From contig CAJNDT010000930.1 of assembly GCA_905221615.1 (NCBI GenBank), forward strand, positions 1 to 64,000: a DNA stretch of 64,000 nucleotides. The letters are read 5' to 3'. The notes under the pieces are model-generated. The model searched no databases and was not told where the DNA came from. It worked only from the letters and a program-made list of their open reading frames with translations. Of this stretch, positions 21,216 to 33,720 are shown one piece after another. Position 1 is the first letter of the stretch. Each line of letters opens with the position of its first letter. Both the position numbers and the translations under genes were made by a program. Origin of the DNA: Symbiodinium sp. CCMP2592. Lineage: Eukaryota; Sar; Dinophyceae; Suessiales; Symbiodiniaceae.

Positions 21216-21607
21216 TGATCGTGGTGACGGCCAAGATGCAGTTCAAGGTTCTGGTATCATTCTTAGCATTGTAGTGGAAGTCTATACCAACCAAAAGGCG
21301 AGGGAGGCATATGATCTTTATTTGGGCTTTTGGAGCAGCCTGGAGTGGAGGATCGCTCATCCTTTGGATTGAAACCCACCTCTGCCCAGGTCGGGAGCCA
21401 CTTCGATCCAGAGGTGCCGGGCCCAGTATGTTTGGAGCTCTGGCCTCGTGCCTCACGCTTGGCCGCGTCTGACCTTGACTTTTTAGGGTTTTCTCGGGAC
21501 CAGGGTGCACATGGCATGCCGCAATCTGGGGCGCGTCCTACAGTTGAAGTCCCATGGCACCGCGTCGCTGTTAGACCGACAGCTGCAGGGCCAGACATTG
21601 AAGTCCG

Positions 21608-21910
21608 GTGGTGTTTTTTGCGGGCCCGATATCGAGCTTCTCTATTCCCGCCATTCCTAGCAAGACCGTTCCAAAACCGTGCCAGGCTCCGTGCGAAGGC
21701 TTCCTCCTGCTCCGATGGGAGGCTCGGCTTGGGCTGCTGCCCTCTCTCGCCCGGGGAGTTTCGACTTCAGACTCCGATGTTACGCCAGGCTTAGGATGCC
21801 AGGTCTTCGGATCCGTATCAGTATCGCTGAGGTCGTTCGTTCTTCCCAGGGCCTTTCGAAAGTCCGGAGCAGATGCAATGCGATTGAAGAGCGATAACTC
21901 TGGGGCCTAG
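21608..21910 (+). pseudogene. frameshifted counterpart of the copy-B ORF near 51.5-51.8 kb
   Basis: The first part matches copy B in one frame (GSAWAAALSR). The second part matches in another (VSTSDSDVTPGLGCQVFGSV, then SVSLRSFVLPR). A 4-nt length difference near 21,755 shifts the frame. Copy B is open across the same site. Either copy A is broken or a splice site lies here. Confidence 0.45.
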
Positions 21911-22030
21911 GGCACTTCGCTTGCCAGGCAGACTCGCCCACTTGAAGGCCTGGGTGATGCTGTTTTTTGAGCAGTATGCGCATCCATGATGCACAGTTTG
22001 GACTGGTCACGAGGCAACCGTTGGGGAGAC

Positions 22031-23453
22031 TGCATCTGTCAGACCCGGAAGGTGTTCACTAGCTACTAGCTACTGCTCGAAGCCACATAGGGGCCCCAGC
22101 CAGCATACGTACAAGAATCATGGCATGCACGACAAGAAGACAAGCCCCATTATGGAGGCTGACACAATAGCATTCCTCTACCTGGACAACTAGGAAACCT
22201 GCAAACAGACGGAAAACCATGACAGAATACGTCCCGATCTTGTTTCTGTTCGCAGGTATGGTTCTGATCATGCTCCGAAGCGCGAAACCCACAAGCCCCC
22301 AAACTCTGGCCCCAGACCAGAAAACCCGAAACCCAAGCACCCAAGGCCCGAAGTCTTCACTACCCAAAACTCTGCCTCTCAACCCAGGAGGAAGAAGCCG
22401 AGTACCCTGAATCCCCACGCCCAAAGCACGCCAAAGCAACAATTGACAACGGCATAAATAACAAACATAGAGACAGAATCTTGTCTGAGCTTGTCCACCT
22501 CGAAAGGCACAGCTCGATGATGCCGACCGCTTGGTGTAGGACCCATCCCCTTCTTGAAGCAAGGGTTTGGGGTTTTAGGTGCTGTTCCGGTCTGGGAGGT
22601 TCCGGAACTTAGCACGGAATCAGGGTACGTACCCTGAGTAGAGAATTGGGATGCCTTTCATGAATCGGAGCCAATAGCCGCAGCAGCGATGGTGCACGCA
22701 CCGGTTCGCATGCAAGTTCACATGCTTCAGGTTTTGTAGAGCTTCGTTTACGCATAGTGTGTGGCTCTACCGACACCCGATCCTCAATTCCAGCACACAG
22801 GCTCGAGTGACCAAACCTTCAACATCATTGAGATCGGTACCCAACAAGCTTCAAGCAACAAATCCAAGCTCTGAACGTAACACAACAGCACTTCCACAAG
22901 CTCCTTTCCAGCTCCTGCCCACCGGGCTTCTTCTTGGCGCCGAGGCTTGCAGGGCAAGTCGGATCCACCTGAATCGGCTTTTACGGTGGTTTTGGACGGT
23001 TTCTGGATTCAGGGGGGAGGTCCTGTAAAATTGTATCGTCTAGGGTCTGTAGCAGGGCCGACCATCTGAAACTACGACAATGGACAATTTGGCTTGGAAT
23101 AGGCCAGGAACGCGGACGGATATCAAGATAATTGAAGTCTTGGGGTTTGGGCTGCTGCCAGCTATGCGGATATAATCATACTGGGCTCATACTGGTTCAT
23201 ACCCCACTCCATACCCTAAACCCTTAAATGTGAAGGTCCGAGCGATCGAAACGTCCGAACTGTAGGTGGCCCTAGCGGAACTTCAACGAAAACATGTTTG
23301 GGCCCGACTGAACAATTATGTTAGATGTTCTGGGACATTACAGTACATGTATCCAAACCGTCAGCGTCTGCAGAATCCTCTACTGTCTATATATAATTAT
23401 AGATGTATATATGTACAACTATCAAAACATACATACATACATACATACACACA

Positions 23454-23484
<31 letters not shown>

Positions 23485-23880
23485 GTATATATATATATAT
23501 ATATATGTATAAATATACACATGTGTATGTATATATATGTATAAATGTACACATGTGTATATACATGGAAGTCGGACCTTCTCGAAGCTAAGAGCGTCAC
23601 CAGTCTTACTAAAGCTACTCGGATACTACTTGTTACAAGTACAAGCACTTAAACAACTCCGCGTTTGCTTGTCCATTTTTGGTAGTGTTACTATGTTTAG
23701 GGTTCTCCTAAACCCTAAACCCCCCTGTTGTTGTATATTCCTGAGAAAACCCCAAACCCTTATAGAATCCTTCTAGATCTATACATACCCGTCTAGGAAC
23801 ACTGCTGAGATCCTAAACCCTTCACAGTGAACTAAACGACTACTCAACCCCAGAACCTTGACTCCAAACTCTGAAGCCTC
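22031..23880. other. no gene seen; mixed sequence and microsatellites
   Basis: Only short unrelated frames are present. 22,760-22,830 is related to 56,217-56,290 (shared ACCCGATCCTCA, then CACAGGCTCGAGTGACCAAA). (ACAT)n and (TATG)n microsatellites lie at about 23,420-23,560. A telomere-like ACCCTAAACCC tract is at about 23,705-23,725. Confidence 0.6.
23420..23565. repeat. (ACAT)n / (TA)n microsatellite
   Basis: About a dozen ACAT units are followed by ATATGTATA and a TA run, then further TATG units to 23,565. The Tyr-Ile-His repeat frames produced here are artefacts. Confidence 0.95.
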
Positions 23881-24384
23881 AGGCCAAGATACTGAACCCT
23901 CAGCCCTGAACCCCTAACTCTGCAGTTTTACGGTCCACACTACTGCCGAACCCGAAAAACGTCATCTTTCTCAGCAGTACCTCGTCGGCCTCGATCTCGC
24001 GAGGTTGGGCTTTTGACTTTTCGGGGTCGTACCGGGAATAGACTTTTAAAACCCTTGGGTTTGGGGCTTATTTGAAAAAAAGGCCGGTTTAGGTTTGGGG
24101 TTTGGTGCCTCCGGCTCTTTTATCAATTTCCTGGCGTTTGGAATCGTATCGGCAATGTTTCGGTTGGGCTCTCTCGGCAGAGCTGGCTGCTGATTTAAGG
24201 TTCGGGTGCGCAAGATTCGTCAGGGTTTAGGTTCCTGCGGGCGTAGCGCCGCTGTGGAAATCATCGGCATATCCACCACCAGCACCAGCATCATTCTTGC
24301 AGGTTACTTGCACCAACAGCGTCAGCAGTAGCATCGTCATGATGAGTTTGAGAACAAGAGCCGAAATCACTGTGGGATTTACAG

Positions 24385-26857
24385 TACCGTTCGGTGCACC
24401 AGTGCTAAGAAGTATGGCTGCACCAGTGCTAAGAAGTACGATTTGTTGCCGTTGTTTTGGCCTCGAAGTGGTGCACCAGTGCTAAAAAGTACGATTTGTT
24501 GCCGTTGCTTTGGCCTTGAAGTGGTGCACCAATGCTAAGCAGTACGACTTGTTGCCGTTGTTTTGGCCTCGAAGTGGTGCACCAGTGCTAAGAAGTACGA
24601 TTTCTTGTCGTTGCTTTGGCCTCGAAGTGGTGCACCGGTGCTGAAAAGTTGCTGTTGCTTTGGCCTCGAAGTGGTGCACCAGTGCTGAGAAGTACGACTT
24701 GTGGCCGCTGCGTTGGCCTCGAAGTGGTGCACCAGTGCTAAGACTGCTAAGATGTACGATTTGTTGCTGTTGTTTTGGCCTCGAAGTGGTGCACCAGTGC
24801 TAAGAAGTACGACGTGTTGCCGTTGCTTTGGCCTCGAAGTGGTGCACCAGTGCTAAAAAGTACGATTTTTGCCGTTGCTTTGGCCTCGAAGTGGTGCACC
24901 AGTGCTAAGAAGTACGATTTGTTGCCGTTGCTTTGGCCTCGAAGTGGTGCCCCAGTGCTAAGAAGTACGACGTGTTGCCGTTGCTTTGGCCTTGAAGTGG
25001 GGCCCCAAGGCTAAGAAGTACGATTTGTTGCCGTTGCTTTGGCCTCGAGGTGGTGCACCAGTGCTAAGAAGTACGATTTGTTGCTGTTGCTTTGGCTTTG
25101 AAGTGGTGCACCAGTACTAAGAAGTACGATTTGTTGCCGTTGTTTTTTCCTCGAAGCGGTGCGCCAGTGCTAAGAAGTACGACTTGTTGCCGTTGCTTTG
25201 GCCTCGAAGTGGTGCACCAGTGCTGAGAAGTACGACTTGTGGCCGCTGCTTTGGCCTCGAAGTGGTGCACCAGTGCTGAAAAGTATGATTTGTTGCCGTT
25301 GCGTCGGCCTCGAAGTGGTGCACCAGTGCTAAAAAGTACGATTTGTTGCCGTTGCTTTGGCCTCGAAGTGGTGCACCAGTGCTAAAAAGTACGATTTGTT
25401 GCCGTTGCTTTGGCCTCGAAGTGGTGCACCAGTGCTAAGAAGTACGATTTGTTGCCGTTGCTTTGGCCTCGAAGTGGTGCCCCAGTGCTAAGAAGTACGA
25501 CGTGTTGCCGTTGCTTTGGCCTTGAAGTGGGGCCCCAAGGCTAAGAAGTACGATTTGTTGCCGTTGCTTTGGCCTCGAAGTGGTGCACCAGTGCTAAGTA
25601 CGAGTTGGTGCCGTTGCTTTGGCCTTGAAGCGGTGCACCAGTGCTACGAAGTACGATTTGTTGCCGTTGCTTTGGCCTCGAAGTGGTGCACCAGTGCTAA
25701 GAAGTACGACGTGTTGCCGTTGCTTTGGCCTCGAAGTGGTGCACCAGTGCTAAAAAGTACGATTTGTTGCCGTTGCTTTGGCCTCGAAGTGGTGCACCAG
25801 TGCTAAGAAGTACGATTTGTTGCCGTTGCTTTGGCCTCGAAGTGGTGCCCCAGTGCTAAGAAGTACGACGTGTTGCCGTTGCTTTGGCCTTGAAGTGGGG
25901 CCCCAAGGCTAAGAAGTACGATTTGTTGCCGTTGCTTTGGCCTCGAGGTGGTGCACCAGTGCTAAGAAGTACGATTTGTTGCTGTTGCTTTGGCCTTGAA
26001 GTGGTGCACCAGTACTAAGAAGTACGATTTGTTGCCGTTGCTTTTTCCTCGAAGCGGTGCGCCAGTGCTAAGAAGTACGACTTGTTGCCGTTGCTTTGGC
26101 CTCGAAGTGGTGCACCAGTGCTGAGAAGTACGACTTGTGGCCGCTGCTTTAGCCTCGAAGTGGTGCACCAGTGCTGAGAAGTATGATTGGTTGCCGTTGC
26201 GTTGGCCTCGAAGTGGTGCACCAGTGCTAAAAAGTACGATTTGTTGCCGTTGCTTTGGCCTCGAAGTGGTGCACCAGTGCTGAGAAGTACGACTTGTTGC
26301 CATTGTTTTGGACTCGAAGTGGTGCACCAGTGCTAAGAAGTACGACTTGTTGCCGTTGCTTTGGCCTTGAAGTGGGGCCCCAAGGCTAAGAAGTACGATG
26401 TGTTGCCGTTGCTTTGGCCTCGAGGTGGTGCACCAGTGCTAAGAAGTACGATTTGTTGCTGTTGCTTTGGCCTTGAAGTGGTGCACCAGTACTAAGAAGT
26501 ACGATTTGTTGCCGTTGCTTTTTCCTCGAAGCGGTGCGCCAGTGCTACGAAGTACGACTTTTGCCGTTGCTTTGGCTTCGAAGTGGTGCACCAGTGCTGA
26601 GAAGTACGACTTGTGGCCGCTGCTTTGGCCTCGAAGTGGTGCACCAGTGCTGAGAAGTATGATTTGTGGCCGTTGCGTTGGCCTCGAAGTGGTGCACCAG
26701 TGCTAAGACTGCTAAGATGTACGATTTGTTGCTGTTGTTTTGGCCTCGAAGTGGTGCGCCAGTGCTAAGAAGTACGATTTGTTGCCGTTGCTTTGGCCTT
26801 GAAGTGGTGCACCAGTGCTAAGAAGTACGATCTGTTGCCGTTGCTTTGGCTGACAAG
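24385..26857 (+). repeat. 53-bp satellite array 1 (about 46 copies)
   Basis: The unit contains CCTCGAAGTGGTGCACCAGT, then GCTAAGAAGTACG and ATTTGTTGCCGTTGCTTTGG; consensus length is 53 bp. A variant unit with GGGGCCCCAAGG occurs at 25,001, 25,531, 25,899 and 26,376. The spacings are 10x53, 7x53 minus 3, and 9x53, showing higher-order amplification of unit blocks. A three-unit block with TTTTTCCTCGAAGCGGTGCG recurs near 25,145, 26,042 and 26,520. Since 53 is not a multiple of 3, the frames in it are probably not genes. Confidence 0.97.
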
Positions 26858-26928
26858 TTTAGCGTAAAGGACTGCAGAAGCTACAAGGGAGGGCTGCAAC
26901 GTTTTTCCTTTGCTCAATTTGCCCATGT

Positions 26929-27320
26929 GACCCAGACCCTAAGCTGCGGGGTTTACGGTTTGGGGTTTAGAAAAACAGGCGAAACTTAGTGTTAAGTTAT
27001 ACGTAAGCTTCAAGGGTTTCGGTTTTAAGGTGGTAACCCACACCCCCCAAACCCCTACCCCGCAAACCCCTCCAAACTCCAGACCCCGAGTCCCACCGAA
27101 ACCAAACCCGATACCTCAAACCACACCTCAAACCGCACCTACAAGCCCCAAGCCAGAAGCCCTGAGCGTTGAACTTCAAAAAATCTCGAAACCGTAAGGT
27201 CTTAAAGCCCAAACACCAAGCCTGCACAAACATGGTGTATAGATTTCATGCTGTACTGTTTGGGGCTTCAGTCGGCTCAAGGGTTAAGGGTGAGGGTTTA
27301 AGGATCAGAGTTCAGGGTTT
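26929..27320. repeat. duplicated block, copy 1
   Basis: Direct match to 34,917-35,320 (shared ACCCAGACCCTAAGCTGCGG at the start, and ACAAACATGGTGTATAGATT near the end). Copy 1 starts about 70 nt after the 53-bp satellite ends. Contains CAAACCCC-type degenerate telomere-like sequence; no supported gene. Confidence 0.9.
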
Positions 27321-27718
27321 GAGGGTTTAGGATGAAACCTTCAGATCTTAATTCCCTAAACGCACACCTTAAAATCCCAAGCATTCCTAAACCCCAAACC
27401 CTACAACCTAAACCTTTTGTCTTTTAGCCCTGGGGTTGCATAGGTTGCTGGTTTAGGGCTTTTGGACCTGGGGTCTGGGTTTGAGGTTTCGGGTTTGTGG
27501 TTTATGAATGCTTTGGGTTTAGGGTTTAGCATGTAGCACCTACGGCTAAATACAACGTCGTGCAACGATGTGTTACCTGAAGGTTTGCAGGGTTTTCTGA
27601 GGTTTCAGGCTCACCCCGACATGCATGGCGTTCGGGATTTGAGGCGGTTTGAGGTTTTGGGATGGATTGGGACATTTAGTGTTGGGGATGTTGACAGGTG
27701 CCAACGCTGCCAAGAATT

Positions 27719-27830
27719 TGGTTGGTGCAATCAAAGCGTTGTGCACAGGTTTCCAAAGTGTGTCAACGATGTGCACCACTTTGACGGCTCGGCGTGAAGA
27801 GTTAACATGCATACACACCCAACGCAAGCT
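27719..27830 (+). CDS. exon-like block followed by CAG/AAC repeats
   Basis: After GATGTTGACAG the frame reads GANAAKNLVGAIKALCTGFQ, then SVSTMCTTLTARREE. It then enters CAGCAGCAG and AACAAC/ACCACC repeats. Alanine-rich and helical. No duplicate copy was found to test it. Confidence 0.3.
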
Positions 27831-28153
27831 TTTCAGCAGCAGCAGCAGCAATAACACTAACAACCACACCACCTGCACCATCACCACCACCAACAACGAC
27901 AGCGACTGATTCTTTGCGGAAAAATTTGCCAAACCCTATCACAAGCATGGCCCGAAAAAGCTTTAGCAACGTGCTGTACTCGTGATAAAGCCGGGGTGTT
28001 CATACTTTCCACTTATCATGTGTGCATTGACTCGGAAGCTTTCGAGTGGGTAGCAATCCTGTGAATTGCCGTTTTTCGTATGCCAGGTCGTGCTTTCTTC
28101 TCGACCTCACGCCGGCAAATGCGACAGCGCAGATCGTTGGAAAATCCGCTTGA

Positions 28154-28345
28154 GTGGCTTGCATCATTGTCATCGTGGTTGTTATTTGCTTCCTAGGCGC
28201 CATCATCCCCGCGAGCAGTCATAGTCCACCATTACCATCGCCAGTGACATCACTAGAACCTGCAGTTAGTCACTGTGTCAGTTCATCATGGCGTGGTGGC
28301 ACAGTGGTGCAGTCGGATGGCAGATACAGCTGGGCCATGAACAGA
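28154..28345 (+). CDS. possible membrane-span exon
   Basis: The frame contains ACIIVIVVVICFLGAIIPA, a good transmembrane segment, then a Ser/Pro-rich stretch, ending in TGA. It resembles in style the GxPGIVAV membrane exons at 42.67 and 63.48 kb, but no clear sequence homology was seen. Start and splice sites unresolved. Confidence 0.3.
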
Positions 28346-28739
28346 TGATTGTGTGATCAAGTCTCGCAAATACAATTCAGCCTTTAGCAATATTTCTTGC
28401 TTGCCGGTTGTGTAGTATCATGGGATAACGAGCCGTCAGTCACTGTGTTGCGCTGCACGAAGCTGCAACCCACCGGCACGTAGCTGGATAGAAGGTCCTC
28501 GGACAACGGATGCCATAACAAGCTTGCACGAGCTTTGTGTGCTGGACCGCTTGTGTCTTGAAGTCATCGATTCGGTGCTTGCCTAGCACAGGAACCTCCT
28601 TAAAGGGGCACTCCCAGTCCTTATTCGGTAACCCTTCGCCAACTACAACGACCCGCGGCGTGCAAGACTGTAAGCATCAGATCAGATCGTGACAGTCTTT
28701 CTGCGCAGAGCCATGTTACCAGCTGTTTTGGCGCGGGTG

Positions 28740-31700
28740 ACATAGGCGAAGCAGCTAGAGAGGGGTTTGAGGCGGTTTGAGGTCTATGGCTTGGGATGAT
28801 AAGTAGTACGGATTTTGCAAGGTGTGACGTGTCGGGTTCAGGGTGTGAGGTGGAACATGAATCTTTTTGACGGTGTAAAGGGTCTAGGGCTTCGGGTGTG
28901 AGGCGTAGGATCTAAAATTTGAAAAGGTGTAGGGTTGCGGGTCGAAGGTTCGAGGCTTCTGGGTTTTGCGTGTCAGGTGCAGTGGTCATGGGGTTACGGG
29001 TCTGATGTAGAGGAGTTGGGGGTCGAGGGCTTCGGTTCTTGCGCCCTCCTGGCGCAGGTGCTCTTCCGCAACGCGGCGACGAGGGGTCACCCGGCGGACC
29101 GTTAAATCGGTCGCCGTGGAGACCCCGCAGCGGACATCGACCTCTCGGTCAACGGGAGCGTCTGAGTCCCAAAAAAGAGCGGAGTTAGAGTTGACGGTTT
29201 GGGCTTTGGGTCTCGGAGTCTAGGATCCAGGGCCCAAGGTTGAGGTGCATCTGAGGGTCTTGGGCTTAGGTTCCAAGGTTTAGGGCGCGGAGTGCAGAGG
29301 ATCAGGGGTTCAGGATTATGCTGTCGACTTAGAGGTTTCGGGTCTAAGGAGCAGGGCAGCCGAGCCTGTAGGATTGAGGAGAGTCTGGGTTTGGGGTTCG
29401 GAGAGTGAGGTTGAGGGGTCGGCTTTACTTCGGTGTCGGCTTCGGGTTTGGACTTGGGGTCTGCTCGGGGCTTGAGGCATTCAGCCTCAGAGGACCGATG
29501 ACTCCACGAGTTTCTGTTGGCCGAGCTGCCTCAGGCCTCCACCCACCCACGGCCCACGCCAGAACCACCCATCCAGCCTCAACGCTATTAGGAAGCCCGA
29601 CCCCCCAAGCATGCGGGGCTGTTGCCTTAAATAACGATTCTCCAGAAAAGATTACTAACTACTTCCACTGGGGAGAAGGGCAAGGGGCCCAATCTGTTCG
29701 GAATTGGCATTTGGCTGCTCAGGAAAACCCTAAACTCCTTGACCCTAAGTCGTCAAATCCCGCCCTACATGTCCATCACCCTCTGCGGCGCGCCGCTGCA
29801 ATGGCTCTCGGGGGGGGCGGGGTTAGTTTCAGCCTGACGTCCAAGGCCAGGACTCTGGGGATGTTGAGGGGCTTGCTGCGGGGATCCATGCTCTCGCAGA
29901 TTACCCCAGTGAAGCCGCTGTTGGGCGTGTGTGTCTGCATGCATGTGAAGAAGTGCGTCTGTGGGGTTAGGTGGGCAGGCAGGCAGAGACCCGTGTGCAG
30001 GTGGATATTCGAGCCAAGCGCTACCGGTATCGGATTTCATCAGTGCATCTTCATCGCCGACCTTAATGTTCCAGCAACATCCTTATGCATTGCTGCTCGT
30101 TCGATAGGAGCGCATGTAGGAAAGGCTCGGCGTGTAATCGTGTTCTGTAGAAAGCGACACAGCGGAGCAGGAGTATAGACATATTGCAAGGGCATCTTGA
30201 ACGGCATTCCAAAAGCGAAAGCTATATTCCCATCTTAAACATCAGGTCCCTCAGAAGTTCCATGAATGCAGGGTTCAGGCTTCGTGTAAAGTTTCTCCTT
30301 CTGGGTTCCATGGGTTTGGCGATGTCCATTGATACTGCAGGTCTCTATCGTGAATACCCTAGTTGTCAAAGTCTATCTTGGGGTGTTCCAGCCTGAACCC
30401 TAAACCAACACCCTTGACCCTTAACCCTAAACCCAGAACCCTCCTCGAATGTCTAAACCCGAAGCCATCACCCTGGCCTCTAAAGGAAACGGCGAAAGAC
30501 CTCCGAGGCTCGCTTCGAGCTTGGGGCTTGGAAATGTTTGGTTGTCGTTTTGAGGGTTTGGTTCAAGATTTAGGCTTCAGGCGTTAGGGTTTTGGGCTTC
30601 ATGGTCTCCGGGCTCAGGCTGTTAAGGGTTTAGGGTAGATGGCTTTGGGTACGGCTTATGGCTGGGGACCCTGGGTTTAGGCGTTTCACGGTTTTGTGGA
30701 TGCCGCCCCAACCTAAACGAGACGCCGATCCCTCTTGCAGCCGATTCGGGTTGGAACTCCGAGGGCCAACATCCCTAAACTCCGAACCCCTAAGCCCTCA
30801 GAAGAGACCCTATAGAGAAGCCCTAAACTGAGCCCCAAAGCCCAAACCCCTACACCCGAAACCTTGAATCCTAAACCCCCAACCTTATAAGCATGAATGC
30901 CACTTAGCTCACAGGGGTTCTTGGCTTCGGGTTTTTGGCCCTAAACCCTAAACTCTACCGTTCTGAAAGATCTGATATTTCAGATGGGGCGCGAGCTTTC
31001 GCTTTGCATATTCATGGGAAACTGTTGCTGCATCACCCGAAACCTAGACCCTAAACCTTACACCCCCAAGCAGACCCGGCGGTTTAGAGACACACAGGCT
31101 CAGACTTGAGCTGGAGCCGAGGGGTTATGAAAGAAATTGTACCCACAACGACTACTGAAGAAGCCGGAATTCAAGCTTTTTACCTACATTCTTCCTTGTG
31201 GCTGCTTATTCTCATACTATAAGTAGCCCCAAACCCTACTCTAATCGTTAAGGCCCCTACAGTACCCCTGCCTGAGCCGAAGCCTCAGAGAACCCTTACA
31301 GTTTTGAAAAGGCAGCCGAGACGAATAACCTCAGCCCTCAACCTCAACCCCCTGAACCGTGTCCTGAACCCTAAACCCTACCTGGGACTCTAATTACCTA
31401 CAATTTTACAAGCCCTAAATCCTTCAATTAGTCGCACCTCGAAGCTGCGAGGACTGAAAGCATCCCCGAAAGTATCCCTTCCAGAACCCCCGCTTGAGGG
31501 AACCCTCAAGGTCTTAGATCCCTGATAACGGAGCCCTGTCCTTTTTAGAACCCTTCGAAGAGCCCTCGAAAGCCCCTGGGGAGGATTTACCGAAGCTTAT
31601 TGCTCGCAGACCTAACCCTACTTCGGTTCTCTGAGGCAACAATACAGCGCTCTTGTTAAAAGAAAAGCCTGAGGATCCATAAACATATGTTGTTTATTAT

Positions 31701-32100
31701 GGTTCTAAGGGGTTTCTATCGCCTAAACTGAACCCTAAGCCACAAACTCAGCCCGACTTGGAGGTGGGTTTAGGGTTTTAGGGTTATGTAGCCATACATA
31801 TCCTACCTATTCAAGCAAAGCTGTGAAGCAATCCTTTACTCTAAAATGCTACTGAACCAAACCACCAGGAAACCAAAAATAACTATTCTTAGAAGTGGGT
31901 TTACGATTGAGTTCCGGAGATCGGGATGTAATTGAGGGGTTATAAACAGGAAGTCAACATTAAGACCAACATCAAAGCTCCCCCCAGGACCTTCATGCAA
32001 GCGGCAGCTCCTCAGCATCACCCCCAGGAAGCTTTTCGCCTTTAGGTTTTAAAGTTGAGGGTTGAGGGTTTGGGGCTTAGGGTTTGGTTTAGGATGTGGG
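28740..32100. other. telomere-like degenerate region, no firm gene
   Basis: Dense TTTAGGG-like tracts (plus orientation at 28.8-29.4 kb, CCCTAAA at 30.4-31.8 kb). A short coding-like match at 29,060-29,160 (FRNAATRG, then DIDLSVNGS) resembles 60,222-60,320 (SRNAATRG, then DVDVSLDRS). The 257-codon open frame at 29,405-30,178 has biased composition and no supporting copy. An isolated inverted-repeat-element end lies at 31,215-31,268. Confidence 0.5.
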
Positions 32101-32129
32101 GCGGGAAGTGTCCGGTAGTAGTGTTTGGC

Positions 32130-32400
32130 TGCTCTCAAAAAGCCTACCTTTCCTTGGCCTCGAGCTCGAAAGGTTTTGGCTTTCGACCTTTCGGGATCAT
32201 TCCGGGAAGGGACGTTTGAAACCGTTGGGTTCAGGGCTTCATTGGGCTTTTGGGGTTTAGGTTTGGAGTTTGGTGCCTCCAGTTCCCTCTAGGGCGGAGG
32301 GCTTTTGTAAGATTCCTGGCATTTGAAATTTTCAGCGGCTCTCTCGGTAGAGCTGGCTGCTCATGTATTGTTCGGGTGTGCAAGATTCATCAAGGTTGAC
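32130..32400. repeat. member of a three-copy dispersed block
   Basis: Related to 23,930-24,240 and 52,730-52,870. Shared features are GCCTCGAxCTxGCGAGGTT-like sequence, then TTTCGGGxTCxTxCCGGGAA and, in two copies, TTTGGTGCCTCC. Divergence is moderate. No frame conserved across all three was found. Confidence 0.7.
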
Positions 32401-33429
32401 ACCGACAGCGTCAGCAGTAGCATCGTCATAATGATGAGGTTGAGAGCAGTGAATAGGAGCCGACATCGCTGTGGAATGTTCGGTACCGTTAGGATACATG
32501 AAACGTCGGAGCAGAAGTGTGTTGCCCATTCCAGCCCGAATCTAGACACTGCCTCACGACTAGCTGCATGTACCGTGGAGAGGGCATGCTACCAAACTGC
32601 TACGTCAGTCCTGCGATGTCATCCCGCTGCCATCCAAACAACTTTTTTCACCGAACCAGATTGCACGTTGCAGCCCGAGACGAAGTCCGTGAAACTGCTT
32701 TGGACATGTGTTCTTCCCTATACTACCTGCACTAGGGTGCTGCTGCGTATGGAGCGTAGACGAGATTGAGTACCCCAGCGACGTTATACAGAACAGCAAA
32801 CACATGCAAACAACATGACGGAATGGCAGAGTCCCGAATGTAGTAATACTAGGTCATAGTAGGGCAGTAGGGGGAGGACCTGCAACCCCAAGCCGCGCTC
32901 GCTGCCCGAGCCCAAAACCACCGATGCCTGGACTTCATTCACCTGCACCGCAGTTTTTGGAGCTTCATGGTTAGTTAATGTCGGTTATGAGTCGTTTAGC
33001 GGTTTAGCGCTTCGGGTTTGAGGTTATAGAGTTCGTTCTTGGAGGTTCATGGTGAGGTATAAGTAGGGTTACAAGTAGGATCACTGTGGGTATAACCCGT
33101 CTTGAAAGACTTATAACCCCACGTAAACTACCCATGAACCCCCCAGTAGCCGTGGAAGCATGCGGGCCGCGACAGGCTCACTCGCAACGAGGCACAGTGG
33201 CGCAAACGTGCGCTCAAGGCCGCTTTGTTGTGTTTGAGCCTTTGGACTGCAGAGGCAGCAACGGCCCTGAGCCCTACTTAAACTGGGAACTGAAGGATTT
33301 GGGGATCCTGCAGATTGAACCTTTTCAATGCATAACCACATGCGCCAGATGGTTTCGAAAAGGTTTGCTGACGACCCGGTGAGGGCCAACCTCCTGTTAA
33401 GTTTCTGCAGCAACCGTCGCCGTGCCAAA

Positions 33430-33720
33430 AAAGTCGTAGTAACAGCAGCAGCAGTGGCAGAAGTAGCAGTAGACAGTAGGAGTAGGAGTAGCAGCAGCAT
33501 GAGCATGGGAAGGAGCACTGCTTCTACTACTACTACAACTACTACTCCTGCTGCTGCTGCTACTACTACTACCACTACTCCTGCTGCTCCTGCTGCTTCT
33601 GCTGCTCCTGCTGCTTCTGCCGCTCCTGCCACTCCTGCTACTTCTGCCACTACCACTACCTACTGCTGCTACTGCTGCGACTGCCTCTGCCACTACCACG
33701 AGCAGAGTTCGCAGCCAAAC
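33430..33720. repeat. impure GCT/TAC/CAG trinucleotide array
   Basis: CAG/AGT units (33,430-33,500) change to ACT and CCTGCTGCT units (33,520-33,720), again with a strand switch in character. Ala/Thr/Ser and Gly/Ser repeat frames on the two strands are by-products. Confidence 0.85.

Larger units (their letters stand above)
15690..22030. repeat. segmental duplication, copy A
   Basis: This 6.3-kb block is colinear and direct with 44,060-51,970. Anchors include 16,940 with 46,140, 17,850 with 47,053, 18,690 with 47,830, 19,480 with 48,690, 20,945 with 50,611 and 21,905 with 51,852. Divergence is high in between, with many indels and telomere-like CCCTAAA tracts. Conserved short blocks are listed as exons. 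At least two blocks are broken in this copy: a TAG in the Lys-rich block near 17,372 and a 4-nt indel near 21,755. Confidence 0.9.

Noticed and set aside
24385..26857. CRISPR-like array
   Set aside because: Units are directly tandem with no unique spacers and 53-bp period; it is a satellite.
29405..30178. 257-codon frame in the telomere-like region
   Set aside because: Skewed composition, starts in TTTAGGG-like sequence, no conserved copy, and a competing minus-strand frame.
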